Positions 33,180 through 40,326 of a stretch of DNA of 46,981 nucleotides are shown in pieces. Every line of letters starts with the position of its first letter. Position 1 is the first letter of the stretch. The notes under the pieces were generated by a model, which was not told the origin of the DNA, ran no database searches, and saw only the letters and a list, made by a program, of their open reading frames with translations. This stretch comes from an uncultured Eubacteriales bacterium (GTDB lineage Bacteria; Bacillota; Clostridia; Lachnospirales; Anaerotignaceae). The position numbers were made by a program, and so were the translations under genes. The stretch lies in the NCBI GenBank assembly GCA_900546215.1, contig URCD01000009.1, positions 1-46,981 on the forward strand, in the 5' to 3' direction.

Positions 33180-33917
33180 ATGAGCATACAGGCTGAAATC
33201 GACAGACTTTCCTCGGCCAAGGAAAGCATTATCGAGGCCATAGAAGGCAGGGGAGTATCCGTACCGGAGGGAACAAAGGCCGACGGCCTTGCCGAATATA
33301 TAGACAGCATAGGGGAAGCAGGCTTTTCCGGGGATTATACGGTAAGCGCCGCAAACCAGATTGAGCGAATACGGCTGGCAAGGGATAAAATGCTTGAGGT
33401 TATTGCCTTTAAGGGAGTAGAGGTGGCGCAGGAGACAAAAATAGACGGTATACCCGCGCTGATAGCCCTGATAAACGCCGGCACGGTCAAGCGGTTCCTT
33501 CCAATAAGCGGAACAATCAACAGAAATAATATAGAAAATATTGAATACAGCTTTACGCCGCCTGAAAGCGATACTTGCGCGGTAATCGAGGTTCCGGCCT
33601 CAAGGCTTGAAAGGCAGTGGATAACGTATAAATTCGACTTTTCCTCTCTTCCCAAGGACGCCGAGATAAAAAAGATAAATGTAAGATACAGGCTTCAGTA
33701 TGACGAGGCGATGACGGCGGCCATAACCCTTATTTCCGGGGACTTTAAATGGAAAAGCGAGTTCATTGACACAACCGGAAATATAGAGAATATAGAGTGC
33801 GGTCTGTGTACAAGAAGCCAGTTTGATGAGCTGGAGATAAGGCTGTCATTCATTGAAACCTTCCCATCCAACCGCTGGCAGAGAATTTACGGCTTTGAGC
33901 TTGTGGTGGAATATTAA
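33180..33917 (+). CDS. Phage fibre-end protein, second MSI-type cassette
   Basis: 245 aa from ATG 33180, preceded by AAAGGGTGAG; the frame also extends to 33126. The N-terminal helix MSIQAEIDRLSSAKESIIEA is repeated at about 62-90 (ANQIERIRLARDKMLEVIAF), each followed by a short GVxVxxxTKxDGxxxxI element. This is typical of fibre proteins that wrap around neighbours. The C-terminal ~140 residues are beta-rich (PESDTCAVIEVPASRLERQ, SGDFKWKSEF) and could be a carbohydrate-binding head. It is the last structural gene of the cluster. Confidence 0.65.
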   Translation: MSIQAEIDRLSSAKESIIEAIEGRGVSVPEGTKADGLAEYIDSIGEAGFSGDYTVSAANQIERIRLARDKMLEVIAFKGVEVAQETKIDGIPALIALINAGTVKRFLPISGTINRNNIENIEYSFTPPESDTCAVIEVPASRLERQWITYKFDFSSLPKDAEIKKINVRYRLQYDEAMTAAITLISGDFKWKSEFIDTTGNIENIECGLCTRSQFDELEIRLSFIETFPSNRWQRIYGFELVVEY

Positions 33918-33931
33918 ATACAGCGGGGATG

Positions 33932-33960
33932 TTGACATATTGTCCGCAGGGGTTTATACT
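33932..33960 (+). promoter_or_regulatory. Promoter of the small HTH gene
   Basis: TTGACA and TATACT with a 17-base spacer. Dyads GACA-TAT-TGTC (33934-33944) and TTTGT-AG-ACAAA (33964-33975) flank the -10 box and are candidate autoregulatory operators. Confidence 0.8.
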
Positions 33961-34002
33961 ATGTTTGTAGACAAAATGACAACTTTAAGAGGAGGAAACG
34001 AT

Positions 34003-34212
34003 TTGACAGATACGAAGCTTTTAAACGAGGAAATACAAAAATCAGGGCTGAAGAAGAAATGGCTTGCAAAGCAGCTTGGGCTGTCTCCCTATGGGTTTTC
34101 GCTTAAAATAAAGAACATGAGCCAGTTTAAGGCTGAGGAGATGATAATACTGTCGTCCCTTTTGAGAATCGAGGAGCCAAGACTGAGGGAAAGGATTTTT
34201 TTTGCCTCTTAA
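34003..34212 (+). CDS. Small phage-associated HTH (XRE/Cro-like) protein
   Basis: 69 aa from TTG 34003, 7 bases after AGGAGG; the longer upstream frame would cross the promoter. The HTH reads IQKSGLKKKWLAKQLGLS, then PYGFSLKIKNMSQFKAEE, then MIILSSLLRI. It is the only DNA-binding regulator inside the phage cluster and has its own consensus promoter with flanking dyads. It may control itself or the late genes, or be a leftover of the lost control region. Confidence 0.75.
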   Translation: MTDTKLLNEEIQKSGLKKKWLAKQLGLSPYGFSLKIKNMSQFKAEEMIILSSLLRIEEPRLRERIFFAS

Positions 34213-34233
34213 GTTGGCGAATAGTCTACATAA

Positions 34234-34602
34234 ATGATACGGCAGGGAATACCCTGCGGCGGAAGGGGTGATATTCATGGAGGAAATGGCGCCCAGGACG
34301 CGTTCGGAAGGGGAGTTATCAGCGGCGTGGTGGATGTGGTGACTGATGGGATAGCCGATAAAATTGGCAGTGAGACGCTTTCAAAAATAGCGGGTCTGAA
34401 TGATAAAAAGCTTCTTTCGAGTATTTTTAAGCAGATTGTTACGGACAGCTCAGATTCGGAGCTTGAGGCGGCGATGAACTACGCGGCTGACCTCATGTCA
34501 GGAGACAGGAGAAAGCCTGACTGGGACGCACTTGCTGAAGAGGTAATCCAAAGGACAATTAAGGGACAGATAAAAGATGCTGGAAAAATCTTTGGCTTCT
34601 GA
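34234..34602 (+). CDS. Hypothetical phage-end protein, start uncertain
   Basis: Up to 122 aa in this frame. The credible part begins around GVISGVVDVVTDGIADKIGS and continues helical to KGQIKDAGKIFGF. The best ribosome binding site (GGAAGGGGTGAT, 34261-34272) serves ATG 34277, which is in a different frame and stops after 21 codons. A single-base shift would join that start to the main frame (MEEMA then QDAFGRGV). The gene may therefore be frameshifted, or the true start may be ATG 34234 or an internal GTG. A hairpin GCAGGG-AATA-CCCTGC (34242-34257) precedes the site. The sequence is too polar for a clear holin. Confidence 0.5.
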   Translation: MIRQGIPCGGRGDIHGGNGAQDAFGRGVISGVVDVVTDGIADKIGSETLSKIAGLNDKKLLSSIFKQIVTDSSDSELEAAMNYAADLMSGDRRKPDWDALAEEVIQRTIKGQIKDAGKIFGF

Positions 34603-34611
34603 TACGGCCTG

Positions 34612-34641
34612 TGGACGGCATGGCCGCGGCGGTGGTATAAT
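34612..34641 (+). promoter_or_regulatory. Promoter of the AbiH gene
   Basis: TATAAT (34636-34641) with a weak -35 TGGACG at 18 bases. The short leader ends in CAGGGGGAAG before ATG 34662. Confidence 0.55.
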
Positions 34642-34661
34642 CCTTTTCAGGGGGAAGCAAA

Positions 34662-35546
34662 ATGAAATTGTTTATAATAGGGAACGGATTTGACCTGCAT
34701 CACAGCCTTCCGACAAGATATACGGACTTTATGAGATTTATGAAGGAAAGACATCCCTATGCCGCGGAGCAGTTTGTGCTTGGGATAGGAAAATACTCGC
34801 TTTTGTATTTTGACAGGATGGACGAGGTCAGTGAGGATATTTTGTGGAATGACATGGAAAATGTTTTCGGCTCCTATGAGATTATGGAAATGGCCGAGGA
34901 GCACAGACAGTGGGATACTGACAGGGATTACAGCGGGCCTGCCTCAAAGCCTATTAGGGATATGCTCCGTCTGCCCATACATATAAACCGCTATCTAAGT
35001 GAATGGATTGAAAGCATAGTGCTTGAAAATATTCAGCCCAGCGCCTCCCTGGCGGAGCTGTTTCGGAGTGAAGACTCGCTGTTTATAAGCTTTAACTATA
35101 CATTAACCCTTGAAAGGGTATACGGCGTTAAAAATGTCCGGCACCTACACGGCAAGCTGGGAGAAAGCCTTATTATGGGGCATGCGGAAGCGCCGGCCGG
35201 GATTCATTCAGACCCGGGGGAATACGGGATAAACGCCGTCAATGAAAAATTTGTTGCTGATTATTTTAAAAACAGCCGCAAGGACTGTAAAAGGATTATG
35301 TCGGAAAACAGGGACCTTTTCAGTTCGGAATGTCTTGGGAACGTTTCCGAAATATATATTTTGGGACATTCGCTGAATAATGTAGACATGCCGTATATGA
35401 GAAAAATAAAAAGGCTGTGCGCTTCGGGCGCCGAGTGGAAGGCATTTATACTTCCTGACCAGAGAAAATATTTTGAGGAAAGGTTCAGGCAAATTCCCGT
35501 GGCGGCAAAAAATACGGGCCTTAGGCTGTGGCCGGAAAGAAAATAA
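34662..35546 (+). CDS. AbiH-family abortive infection protein
   Basis: 294 aa. The N-terminus LFIIGNGFDLHHSLPTRYTD is the hallmark of AbiH proteins. Other family blocks follow: FISFNYTLTLERVYG, a VRHLHGKLGESLIMGHAE segment, and YILGHSLNNVDMPYM near the C-terminus. These motifs resemble the SIR2/SLOG-like nucleotide-binding pattern, but the biochemical activity of AbiH is not established. The family gives resistance to phage infection in lactococci. Placed right after the phage cluster with its own promoter, it looks like defence cargo protecting the host or the element from competing phages. Confidence 0.88.
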   Translation: MKLFIIGNGFDLHHSLPTRYTDFMRFMKERHPYAAEQFVLGIGKYSLLYFDRMDEVSEDILWNDMENVFGSYEIMEMAEEHRQWDTDRDYSGPASKPIRDMLRLPIHINRYLSEWIESIVLENIQPSASLAELFRSEDSLFISFNYTLTLERVYGVKNVRHLHGKLGESLIMGHAEAPAGIHSDPGEYGINAVNEKFVADYFKNSRKDCKRIMSENRDLFSSECLGNVSEIYILGHSLNNVDMPYMRKIKRLCASGAEWKAFILPDQRKYFEERFRQIPVAAKNTGLRLWPERK

Positions 35547-35629
35547 CTGAATTTAAATATTACGGCTGTACCCCAATGCTTGACGCTGATGAGACGGCCG
35601 TAAAATTATCTGTTTCGCGTTAAACAGGA

Positions 35630-35660
35630 AACGGCGCAGCTTTTGCTGCGCCGTTTTTTT
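35630..35660. terminator. Terminator between AbiH and nhaC
   Basis: Perfect 11-bp stem AACGGCGCAGC/GCTGCGCCGTT with a TTTT loop and T7 on the plus strand, usable for both convergent genes. Upstream, TTACGGC (35559) and GCCGTAA (35597) form a looser long-range inverted repeat. Confidence 0.88.
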
Positions 35661-35683
35661 ATGCTGCTTAACAGCCTGTTTTA

Positions 35684-37453
35684 TTAATCTGATTCCCTGC
35701 CGTATTTTAAACGGAGCACAAACAGTGTTAAAAGCATCAGTACTATGCCGATTGGAAGGGCGATAATTCCGGGCGCTCCCATCGTTGCCAGAAGTCCGGC
35801 TATAATATAGGATATGCATGAAATCACCGCGCATGTAATCGCGTAGGGAAGCTGGGTGGACACATGGTTTACATGGTCGCATTGGGCCCCGGCCGAGGCC
35901 ATTATGGTCGTGTCGGAAATTGGCGAGCAGTGGTCGCCGCATACCGCGCCTGCCATACATGCGGAAATACAGATGATTGCCAGCGGGTTATCCATAGAGA
36001 ATACGTTTTGTACAATCGGGATAAGTATGCCGAAGGTTCCCCAGGAGGTACCCGTTGCAAATGCAAGGCCGCAGCCGATAACAAATACGATGGCAGGCAG
36101 AAACATCTGCATTGACTGTGCGGAAGACTGGACAAAATCTCGCACAAAGTATTTCGCGCCGAGGGAATCTGTCATGGATTTGAGACTCCACGCGAAGGTC
36201 AGTATCAATATAGCAGGAACCATAGCCTTAAAGCCCTCGGGTATACAGCCCATCATTTCCTTGAAGGACATGGAACGGCGTACCGAGTAGTATAAAAGCG
36301 AAAATACAAGGGCAAAGGCCGAGCCGAGCATAAGGCCGACGGAGGCGTCGGAGTTTGAGAACGCGTCTACAAAGCCCGCGCCGGAGAAAAAGCCGCCTGA
36401 ATAAATCATGCCGGTTATACAGCATATAATCAGTATTACAATTGGGATTATAAGGTCAATAACCTTTCCCTTGCCGTCCTCGACGTCGTTATCCATCATA
36501 GCGTATGGATTGGAACCGGAGAACAGGTCGCCCTTTTCAATGGCGTTATGCTCAAATTTTGCCATAGGGCCAAAATCAACACGCATAAGCACAAGGCCGA
36601 CCATCATTATTATGGTAAGAAGGGCGTAAAAGTTGTAAGGGATAGCGCGTATAAACAGGTTAAGGCCCTGTCCCTCCTCAGCGAAGCCTGCGACAGCGGC
36701 GGCCCATGAGGATATAGGCGCAATAATACACACCGGCGCGGCCGTGGCGTCAATTATATAGGCAAGCTTTGCCCTGGAAACCTTGTGCTTGTCCGTAATT
36801 GGCCTCATAACGCTGCCGACCGTAAGGCAGTTGAAATAGTCGTCAATGAAAACAAGACAGCCAAGTACGACGGCGGTTATCTGCGCGCCTATTCTGGACT
36901 TGATATGGGTCTTAGCCCAGCGGCCAAAGGCTGCGGAGCCGCCGGCCTTGTTCATCAGGCACACAATGGTGCCAAGAATTACAAGGAAAATCAGTATGCC
37001 GACGTTATATGCGTCGGACAGCACGGAAACAATTCCGTCGTTAAAGACATGAAGAACAGTACCTTCAAATGAAAAATTGGAATACAGCAGTCCGCCTACC
37101 AATATACCGATAAACAGTGAGGAATATACCTCCTTGGTTATAAGGGCCAGCGCAATGGCTATTAAAGGCGGAAGCAGAGCCCAAAGCGTATTGTAATAAT
37201 TGCTTGAAGACCTTATGTAGCCGCTGCCTGAACAGAGGGAGCAGACATTGGCACCCTGGCAGTCGCCGCAGGACGGGTCAAGCCCGTAGCAGGTCATACA
37301 GGCGCCGCTGCCCGAGCAGTCGGTGCACACAATCATTTTGGTTCCGGGCTCCTCGGTAGGGTCGCCGGCGGCAAAGGCCGTAGCGGACAATGCACCCATA
37401 AGTAAAAGCAGGGTCGTCAGAAATGGTATCAGTCTTCTTAAATTCTTTCTCAT
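35684..37453 (-). CDS. nhaC: NhaC-family Na+/H+ antiporter with an extra cysteine-rich domain
   Basis: 589 aa. From about residue 88 on it is an NhaC-type antiporter with about 11-12 hydrophobic helices and conserved blocks such as VVLGCLVFIDDYFNCLTVGSV, APISSWAAAVAGF, GTSWGTFGILIPI and AGAVCGDHCSPISDTTIMAS. It would exchange Na+ (or another substrate) for H+ across the membrane. Unusually, the N-terminus has a signal-peptide-like helix (8-29, ending AFA) and then four CxxC pairs (43/46, 52/55, 62/65, 71/74) with CxxCxGxG spacing like the DnaJ zinc domain. The start has GAGGAG 8 bases upstream, only about 30 bases after a terminator that follows the lipoprotein gene. Confidence 0.88.
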   Translation of the reverse strand: MRKNLRRLIPFLTTLLLLMGALSATAFAAGDPTEEPGTKMIVCTDCSGSGACMTCYGLDPSCGDCQGANVCSLCSGSGYIRSSSNYYNTLWALLPPLIAIALALITKEVYSSLFIGILVGGLLYSNFSFEGTVLHVFNDGIVSVLSDAYNVGILIFLVILGTIVCLMNKAGGSAAFGRWAKTHIKSRIGAQITAVVLGCLVFIDDYFNCLTVGSVMRPITDKHKVSRAKLAYIIDATAAPVCIIAPISSWAAAVAGFAEEGQGLNLFIRAIPYNFYALLTIIMMVGLVLMRVDFGPMAKFEHNAIEKGDLFSGSNPYAMMDNDVEDGKGKVIDLIIPIVILIICCITGMIYSGGFFSGAGFVDAFSNSDASVGLMLGSAFALVFSLLYYSVRRSMSFKEMMGCIPEGFKAMVPAILILTFAWSLKSMTDSLGAKYFVRDFVQSSAQSMQMFLPAIVFVIGCGLAFATGTSWGTFGILIPIVQNVFSMDNPLAIICISACMAGAVCGDHCSPISDTTIMASAGAQCDHVNHVSTQLPYAITCAVISCISYIIAGLLATMGAPGIIALPIGIVLMLLTLFVLRLKYGRESD

Positions 37454-37466
37454 TATTCACACTCCT

Positions 37467-37499
37467 CAAAAAATAAAGCCATGACAGCTATCATGGCTT
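37467..37499 (-). terminator. Terminator between the lipoprotein and nhaC (reverse strand)
   Basis: Stem GCCATGA/TCATGGC with a 6-base loop, followed on the reverse strand by TTTATTTTTT. It lies between the lipoprotein stop and the nhaC ribosome binding site, leaving no room for a separate nhaC promoter, so readthrough or attenuation is implied. Confidence 0.8.
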
Positions 37500-37530
37500 C
37501 CTGCGGGCGAAAAACGGCGGTACGCCGCTT

Positions 37531-38097
37531 TTATTCGCCTAAATCGCTGAAGCTGTCGGCTACTGTAAGCAGTCCGCCTGTTATAGCGTCGGCAAGCTCG
37601 TTGCTCATTGTTATTACCCAGCCGTTCTCGCCCTTTGTTAAGGCGACGTCGACTTCCCTCTCAATAAGGTTTTCCTTGTTGTTTTCCAAGGCCGTGCTGA
37701 AAACCTCAAGCATTTTCTGCTGAAGCTCGTCCTCGGCTATGCCTGAGAAAGCGAGGGTAAACGCCTGGCTTATGTAATCCGACATGACAAGGGACATGTC
37801 AATGGCCTTAATGTTCACCTTTACTGTGGCCGTGTCTGCGCTTTCCTCAGTGGATACTATTGTGTAGCTGAGGCTTTCCATAAGGCTGTTCATCATGGCT
37901 GATGACTGCTCGTCCTCGTTTTCGCCTGAAAGCTCGTCGTACTCAACGTCCACATAATTGGAAGCCGTCTTAAAATCCTGCGCCTTTATGGCGTTAAGAT
38001 AATTGCTTACAGCGGTGTCCGGGCCTTCCTTAGCCCCGCAGGCACCGAGCGAGACCGCCATTATTACTGTTAAAACCGCGGCCAATAATTTCTTCAT
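37531..38097 (-). CDS. Lipoprotein with NTF2-like (DUF4878/DUF5105-type) domain
   Basis: 188 aa from ATG 38097, which follows GAGGAGG; the frame extends 12 codons upstream. Lipobox LGAC within MAVSLGACGAKE marks lipid attachment at about Cys20. The remainder (PDTAVSNYLNAIKAQDFKTA, then strands ending ENGWVITMSNELADAITGG) fits small cone-shaped NTF2-like domains common in clostridial lipoproteins. It is anchored outside the membrane; no ligand is known. Probably co-transcribed with the gene at 38220 and partly with nhaC. Confidence 0.82.
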   Translation of the reverse strand: MKKLLAAVLTVIMAVSLGACGAKEGPDTAVSNYLNAIKAQDFKTASNYVDVEYDELSGENEDEQSSAMMNSLMESLSYTIVSTEESADTATVKVNIKAIDMSLVMSDYISQAFTLAFSGIAEDELQQKMLEVFSTALENNKENLIEREVDVALTKGENGWVITMSNELADAITGGLLTVADSFSDLGE

Positions 38098-38180
38098 AAA
38101 TTTCCTCCTCTGATTGACAATATTTTTCAACAATGGTATTGTTTTTATAGGAAAGCAATTTGCCTGTCAGCTTTTCTTTA

Positions 38181-38216
38181 CGCCCTCCCGCCTGCCAGCG
38201 GAAGGGCGCTTTTTGT
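38181..38216. other. Intergenic hairpin between two reverse-strand genes
   Basis: CGCCCTCCCGC and GCGGAAGGGCG form an 11-bp stem (one C-A mismatch on the plus strand, a G-U pair on the minus strand), followed by CTTTTTGTTT on the plus strand. It looks like a plus-strand terminator although no plus-strand gene precedes it. It may instead be an mRNA processing or stability element of the reverse operon. Confidence 0.4.
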
Positions 38217-38219
38217 TTC

Positions 38220-38579
38220 CTATATTTCGCTTTCAAGGCGCGTTATGCTGCCCTCGCCGTCCAGAGTTATAAAGCAGGCTATATCCGTCACAACACCCTC
38301 GCCGTTCACTCTGCCGTATACTGCCCTGCCGGGCCTTACAAACTGTATTCCCGTCCCGTCGCCGCAAAGAATGGTAAACCATCGGTATGACCCTGTTTCA
38401 ACAGTGCCTGTGACAAATTCCGTATATTCCTCTTTGGTCACCTTTCCCAGGTTTTCCTTTGAGATGTGTATAAAGCCCCTTATGCCGGCAAATAAGCCCC
38501 TGCCGTCCGTCACCTCGGCCTTTTCAACCTTACAGTCAAGCAGCCCTGCGGCCTTCTTTTTAAGAAAATTATCTCCCAT
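38220..38579 (-). CDS. Hypothetical small protein, beta-rich
   Basis: 119 aa with an ideal AAGGAGG ribosome binding site. It starts MGDNFLKKKAAGLLDCKVEK and then alternates strands (GIRGFIHISKENLG, VTGTVETGSYRWFTILCGDG, GRAVYGRVNGEGVV). No signal peptide, membrane helix or known catalytic motif is seen. I do not recognise the family. It lies 120 bases upstream of the lipoprotein gene on the same strand, probably in the same operon. Confidence 0.65.
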   Translation of the reverse strand: MGDNFLKKKAAGLLDCKVEKAEVTDGRGLFAGIRGFIHISKENLGKVTKEEYTEFVTGTVETGSYRWFTILCGDGTGIQFVRPGRAVYGRVNGEGVVTDIACFITLDGEGSITRLESEI

Positions 38580-38849
38580 AAGAATTCCTCCTTTTTACAA
38601 AGATAAAATGCGTCATCCGTTTTTTTGCCAATCTTGTCAAGTAAACGTCAGGTATCCTCCGGTGATATTTTCTTATCCTTCCTATTATTATAATATCACA
38701 TAAAAAACGACATTAAAATATTAAATTAGAAGGTTATTAAAATCTTATTAAAAGATTGGGACAGACTGGCTGTCACCGATGGAAGGCTGTACGCATATTT
38801 TTAATGTATAGGGCGCATGTCCCAGCGCCTAATGATAAAAACGAGCGGC
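38580..38849 (+). other. Non-coding leader region upstream of the endolysin gene
   Basis: About 270 bases without a gene. The right part has nested inverted repeats: GGGACA (38758) with TGTCCC (38818), ACAG-ACTGG-CTGT (38761-38773), and GGCGC...GCGCC (38812-38828). A structured leader or a regulatory site for the lysin gene is possible. No clear promoter pair was found. Confidence 0.4.
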
Positions 38850-38865
38850 AGGAGGTGAAAATAAA

Positions 38866-39441
38866 TTGGATTCGCAGACAAAAAAGATAGACGGCCTTTT
38901 ACCCTACGCGAGAGTGGCCTGCAGGCTGTTTTTGAAAAGATGCAGGGAGGAGGGGCTTAATATTTTTATAACAGAAACATACCGTTCCCAGGAACGGCAG
39001 AACAGGCTGTACGAGCAGGGCAGGACGAAGCCGGGCCCCATAGTAACATGGACAAAAACCAGCCGCCATACAAAACGCACGGCCTGGGATATTGCCTGTA
39101 AGGGAAGCGACCCCTACAATATACGCATTTTAAACAGGGCGGGAGAGATAGGAAAGGCACTTGGCCTCATATGGGGCGGGGACTGGACGCCGCCGGACAG
39201 GCCGCACTTTGAGGTAAAAAAGAATTGGAAGGCGCCAAAGGAGGACGAGGAAATGACGCAGGAGCAGTTTAACAGGATGATGGATAGCTATCTGGAGGAA
39301 AGAGGCAGGCTGCCGGTGAGCGGCTGGGCCAGAGAGGAATTTGAAAAGGCGGAGAACGAGGGGATAATAGACGGCACAATGCCGCAGGCCTTTGCCACTA
39401 GGGAGCAGGTAGCGGCTATGATAATAAGAAGCAAGGAATAA
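38866..39441 (+). CDS. Phage-type endolysin, M15 peptidase with SLH-like tail
   Basis: 191 aa from TTG 38866, 7 bases after a perfect AGGAGGTGA. The VanY/M15-type peptidase domain (about 8-118) has R40 in ETYRSQERQ and zinc ligands H68 (SRHTKRTAWD), D75 and H114 (DRPHFEV). It would cut the L-Ala-D-Glu or similar peptide bond of peptidoglycan. The C-terminal 60 residues end in SGWAREEFEKAENEGIIDGT and ATREQVAAMIIR, like an SLH half-repeat for wall binding. There is no signal peptide, so a holin would be needed. It is separated from the phage cluster by a reversed host-like block, suggesting rearrangement. Confidence 0.88.
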   Translation: MDSQTKKIDGLLPYARVACRLFLKRCREEGLNIFITETYRSQERQNRLYEQGRTKPGPIVTWTKTSRHTKRTAWDIACKGSDPYNIRILNRAGEIGKALGLIWGGDWTPPDRPHFEVKKNWKAPKEDEEMTQEQFNRMMDSYLEERGRLPVSGWAREEFEKAENEGIIDGTMPQAFATREQVAAMIIRSKE

Positions 39442-39445
39442 AAAG

Positions 39446-39469
39446 CGGACCGCCATAGGCGGTCCGTTT
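39446..39469. terminator. Terminator between the endolysin and YoaP-type genes
   Basis: Perfect 9-bp stem CGGACCGCC/GGCGGTCCG with loop ATA. The T tract is short (TTTG) on the plus strand; AAAA lies on the other side for the convergent gene. Confidence 0.7.
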
Positions 39470-39473
39470 GCTG

Positions 39474-40223
39474 TCATTTTTTAAGTATACGGTTAAGGGC
39501 TGTAGCATCCAGCAGATTTACGGTCTGGAAATTGCCCTTGTAAAATACGGCCCAGTTGTTGAATACGCAGGGCAGCTCCTTTGCCTTTTCAAGGGTGTCT
39601 ATTTGGATAAGCCGTAGAGGGACTTCAATTTCGCTGCAGTGTTCCTTTATTTTTTCAATGTATTGATAAATAAACGGACACTGCATATCGTAATAAATTG
39701 TCAGCTCCTGGCTTTCGATTTTTTCCTTCTTAGCGTTTTCTTTAAACCTTGGCACGGTTCCGTCAAAGGAAAGCGCCAGCAGCTCGTATCCCCTTTCGGT
39801 AGTGTCTACGGTTTTAAATCCGTATTTTTTAGCGAAGGCCTGGTCAGACAGCCACGCCTTCTGTTTATCTGACGCCAGCATGCACACGCCGGACTTCCCC
39901 TTGGCCTTAGCGTCCGCCAGACAGTATTCCATCAGCTCTTTGCCATAGCCGTTTCCCTTGCAGCTGCCGGTAATCCACAGGCAGTAAAGGTAAAAATAAT
40001 TTTCGCCCTCTATGGGCACCCATGCAGTCTCAAGAGGGGCATACTCAATAAACGCCGTTGCCTTCGCGTTAAGCTTCCTGAATACATGGCCTTCATTCAG
40101 TCTGTCGGAAAGCCACCGACGCTTTGCCTCGACCCCTGGATGCAGCTTTTTGCTTCGTATAATGCAGCATAAATGCTCGCTGCTAAGGTTTTGTGCCGTT
40201 AAGTTTATAAAATCAGTTTCCAT
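39474..40223 (-). CDS. YoaP-type GNAT acetyltransferase with C-terminal thioredoxin-like domain
   Basis: 249 aa. The N-terminal GNAT fold (1-150) includes the acetyl-CoA loop CKGNGYGKELMEYCL and KKYGFKTVDTTERGYELLAL. The C-terminal part (about 165-249) contains YYDMQCPFIYQYIEKIKE and LPCVFNNWAVFYKG, matching the YoaP-type domain with a thioredoxin-like pattern. The substrate is unknown. The start has GGAGG 5 bases upstream. A second, unrelated GNAT gene lies upstream on the same strand. Confidence 0.85.
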   Translation of the reverse strand: METDFINLTAQNLSSEHLCCIIRSKKLHPGVEAKRRWLSDRLNEGHVFRKLNAKATAFIEYAPLETAWVPIEGENYFYLYCLWITGSCKGNGYGKELMEYCLADAKAKGKSGVCMLASDKQKAWLSDQAFAKKYGFKTVDTTERGYELLALSFDGTVPRFKENAKKEKIESQELTIYYDMQCPFIYQYIEKIKEHCSEIEVPLRLIQIDTLEKAKELPCVFNNWAVFYKGNFQTVNLLDATALNRILKK

Positions 40224-40326
40224 GAGCGCCTCCGCTTTTTAATAGTCCGCCGCAGTTTAAAAATTCTTTATGTTATTCTATCACAAACATAATGCCGCGT
40301 CTATCAGCCTTTCAGAATACGCAAAC

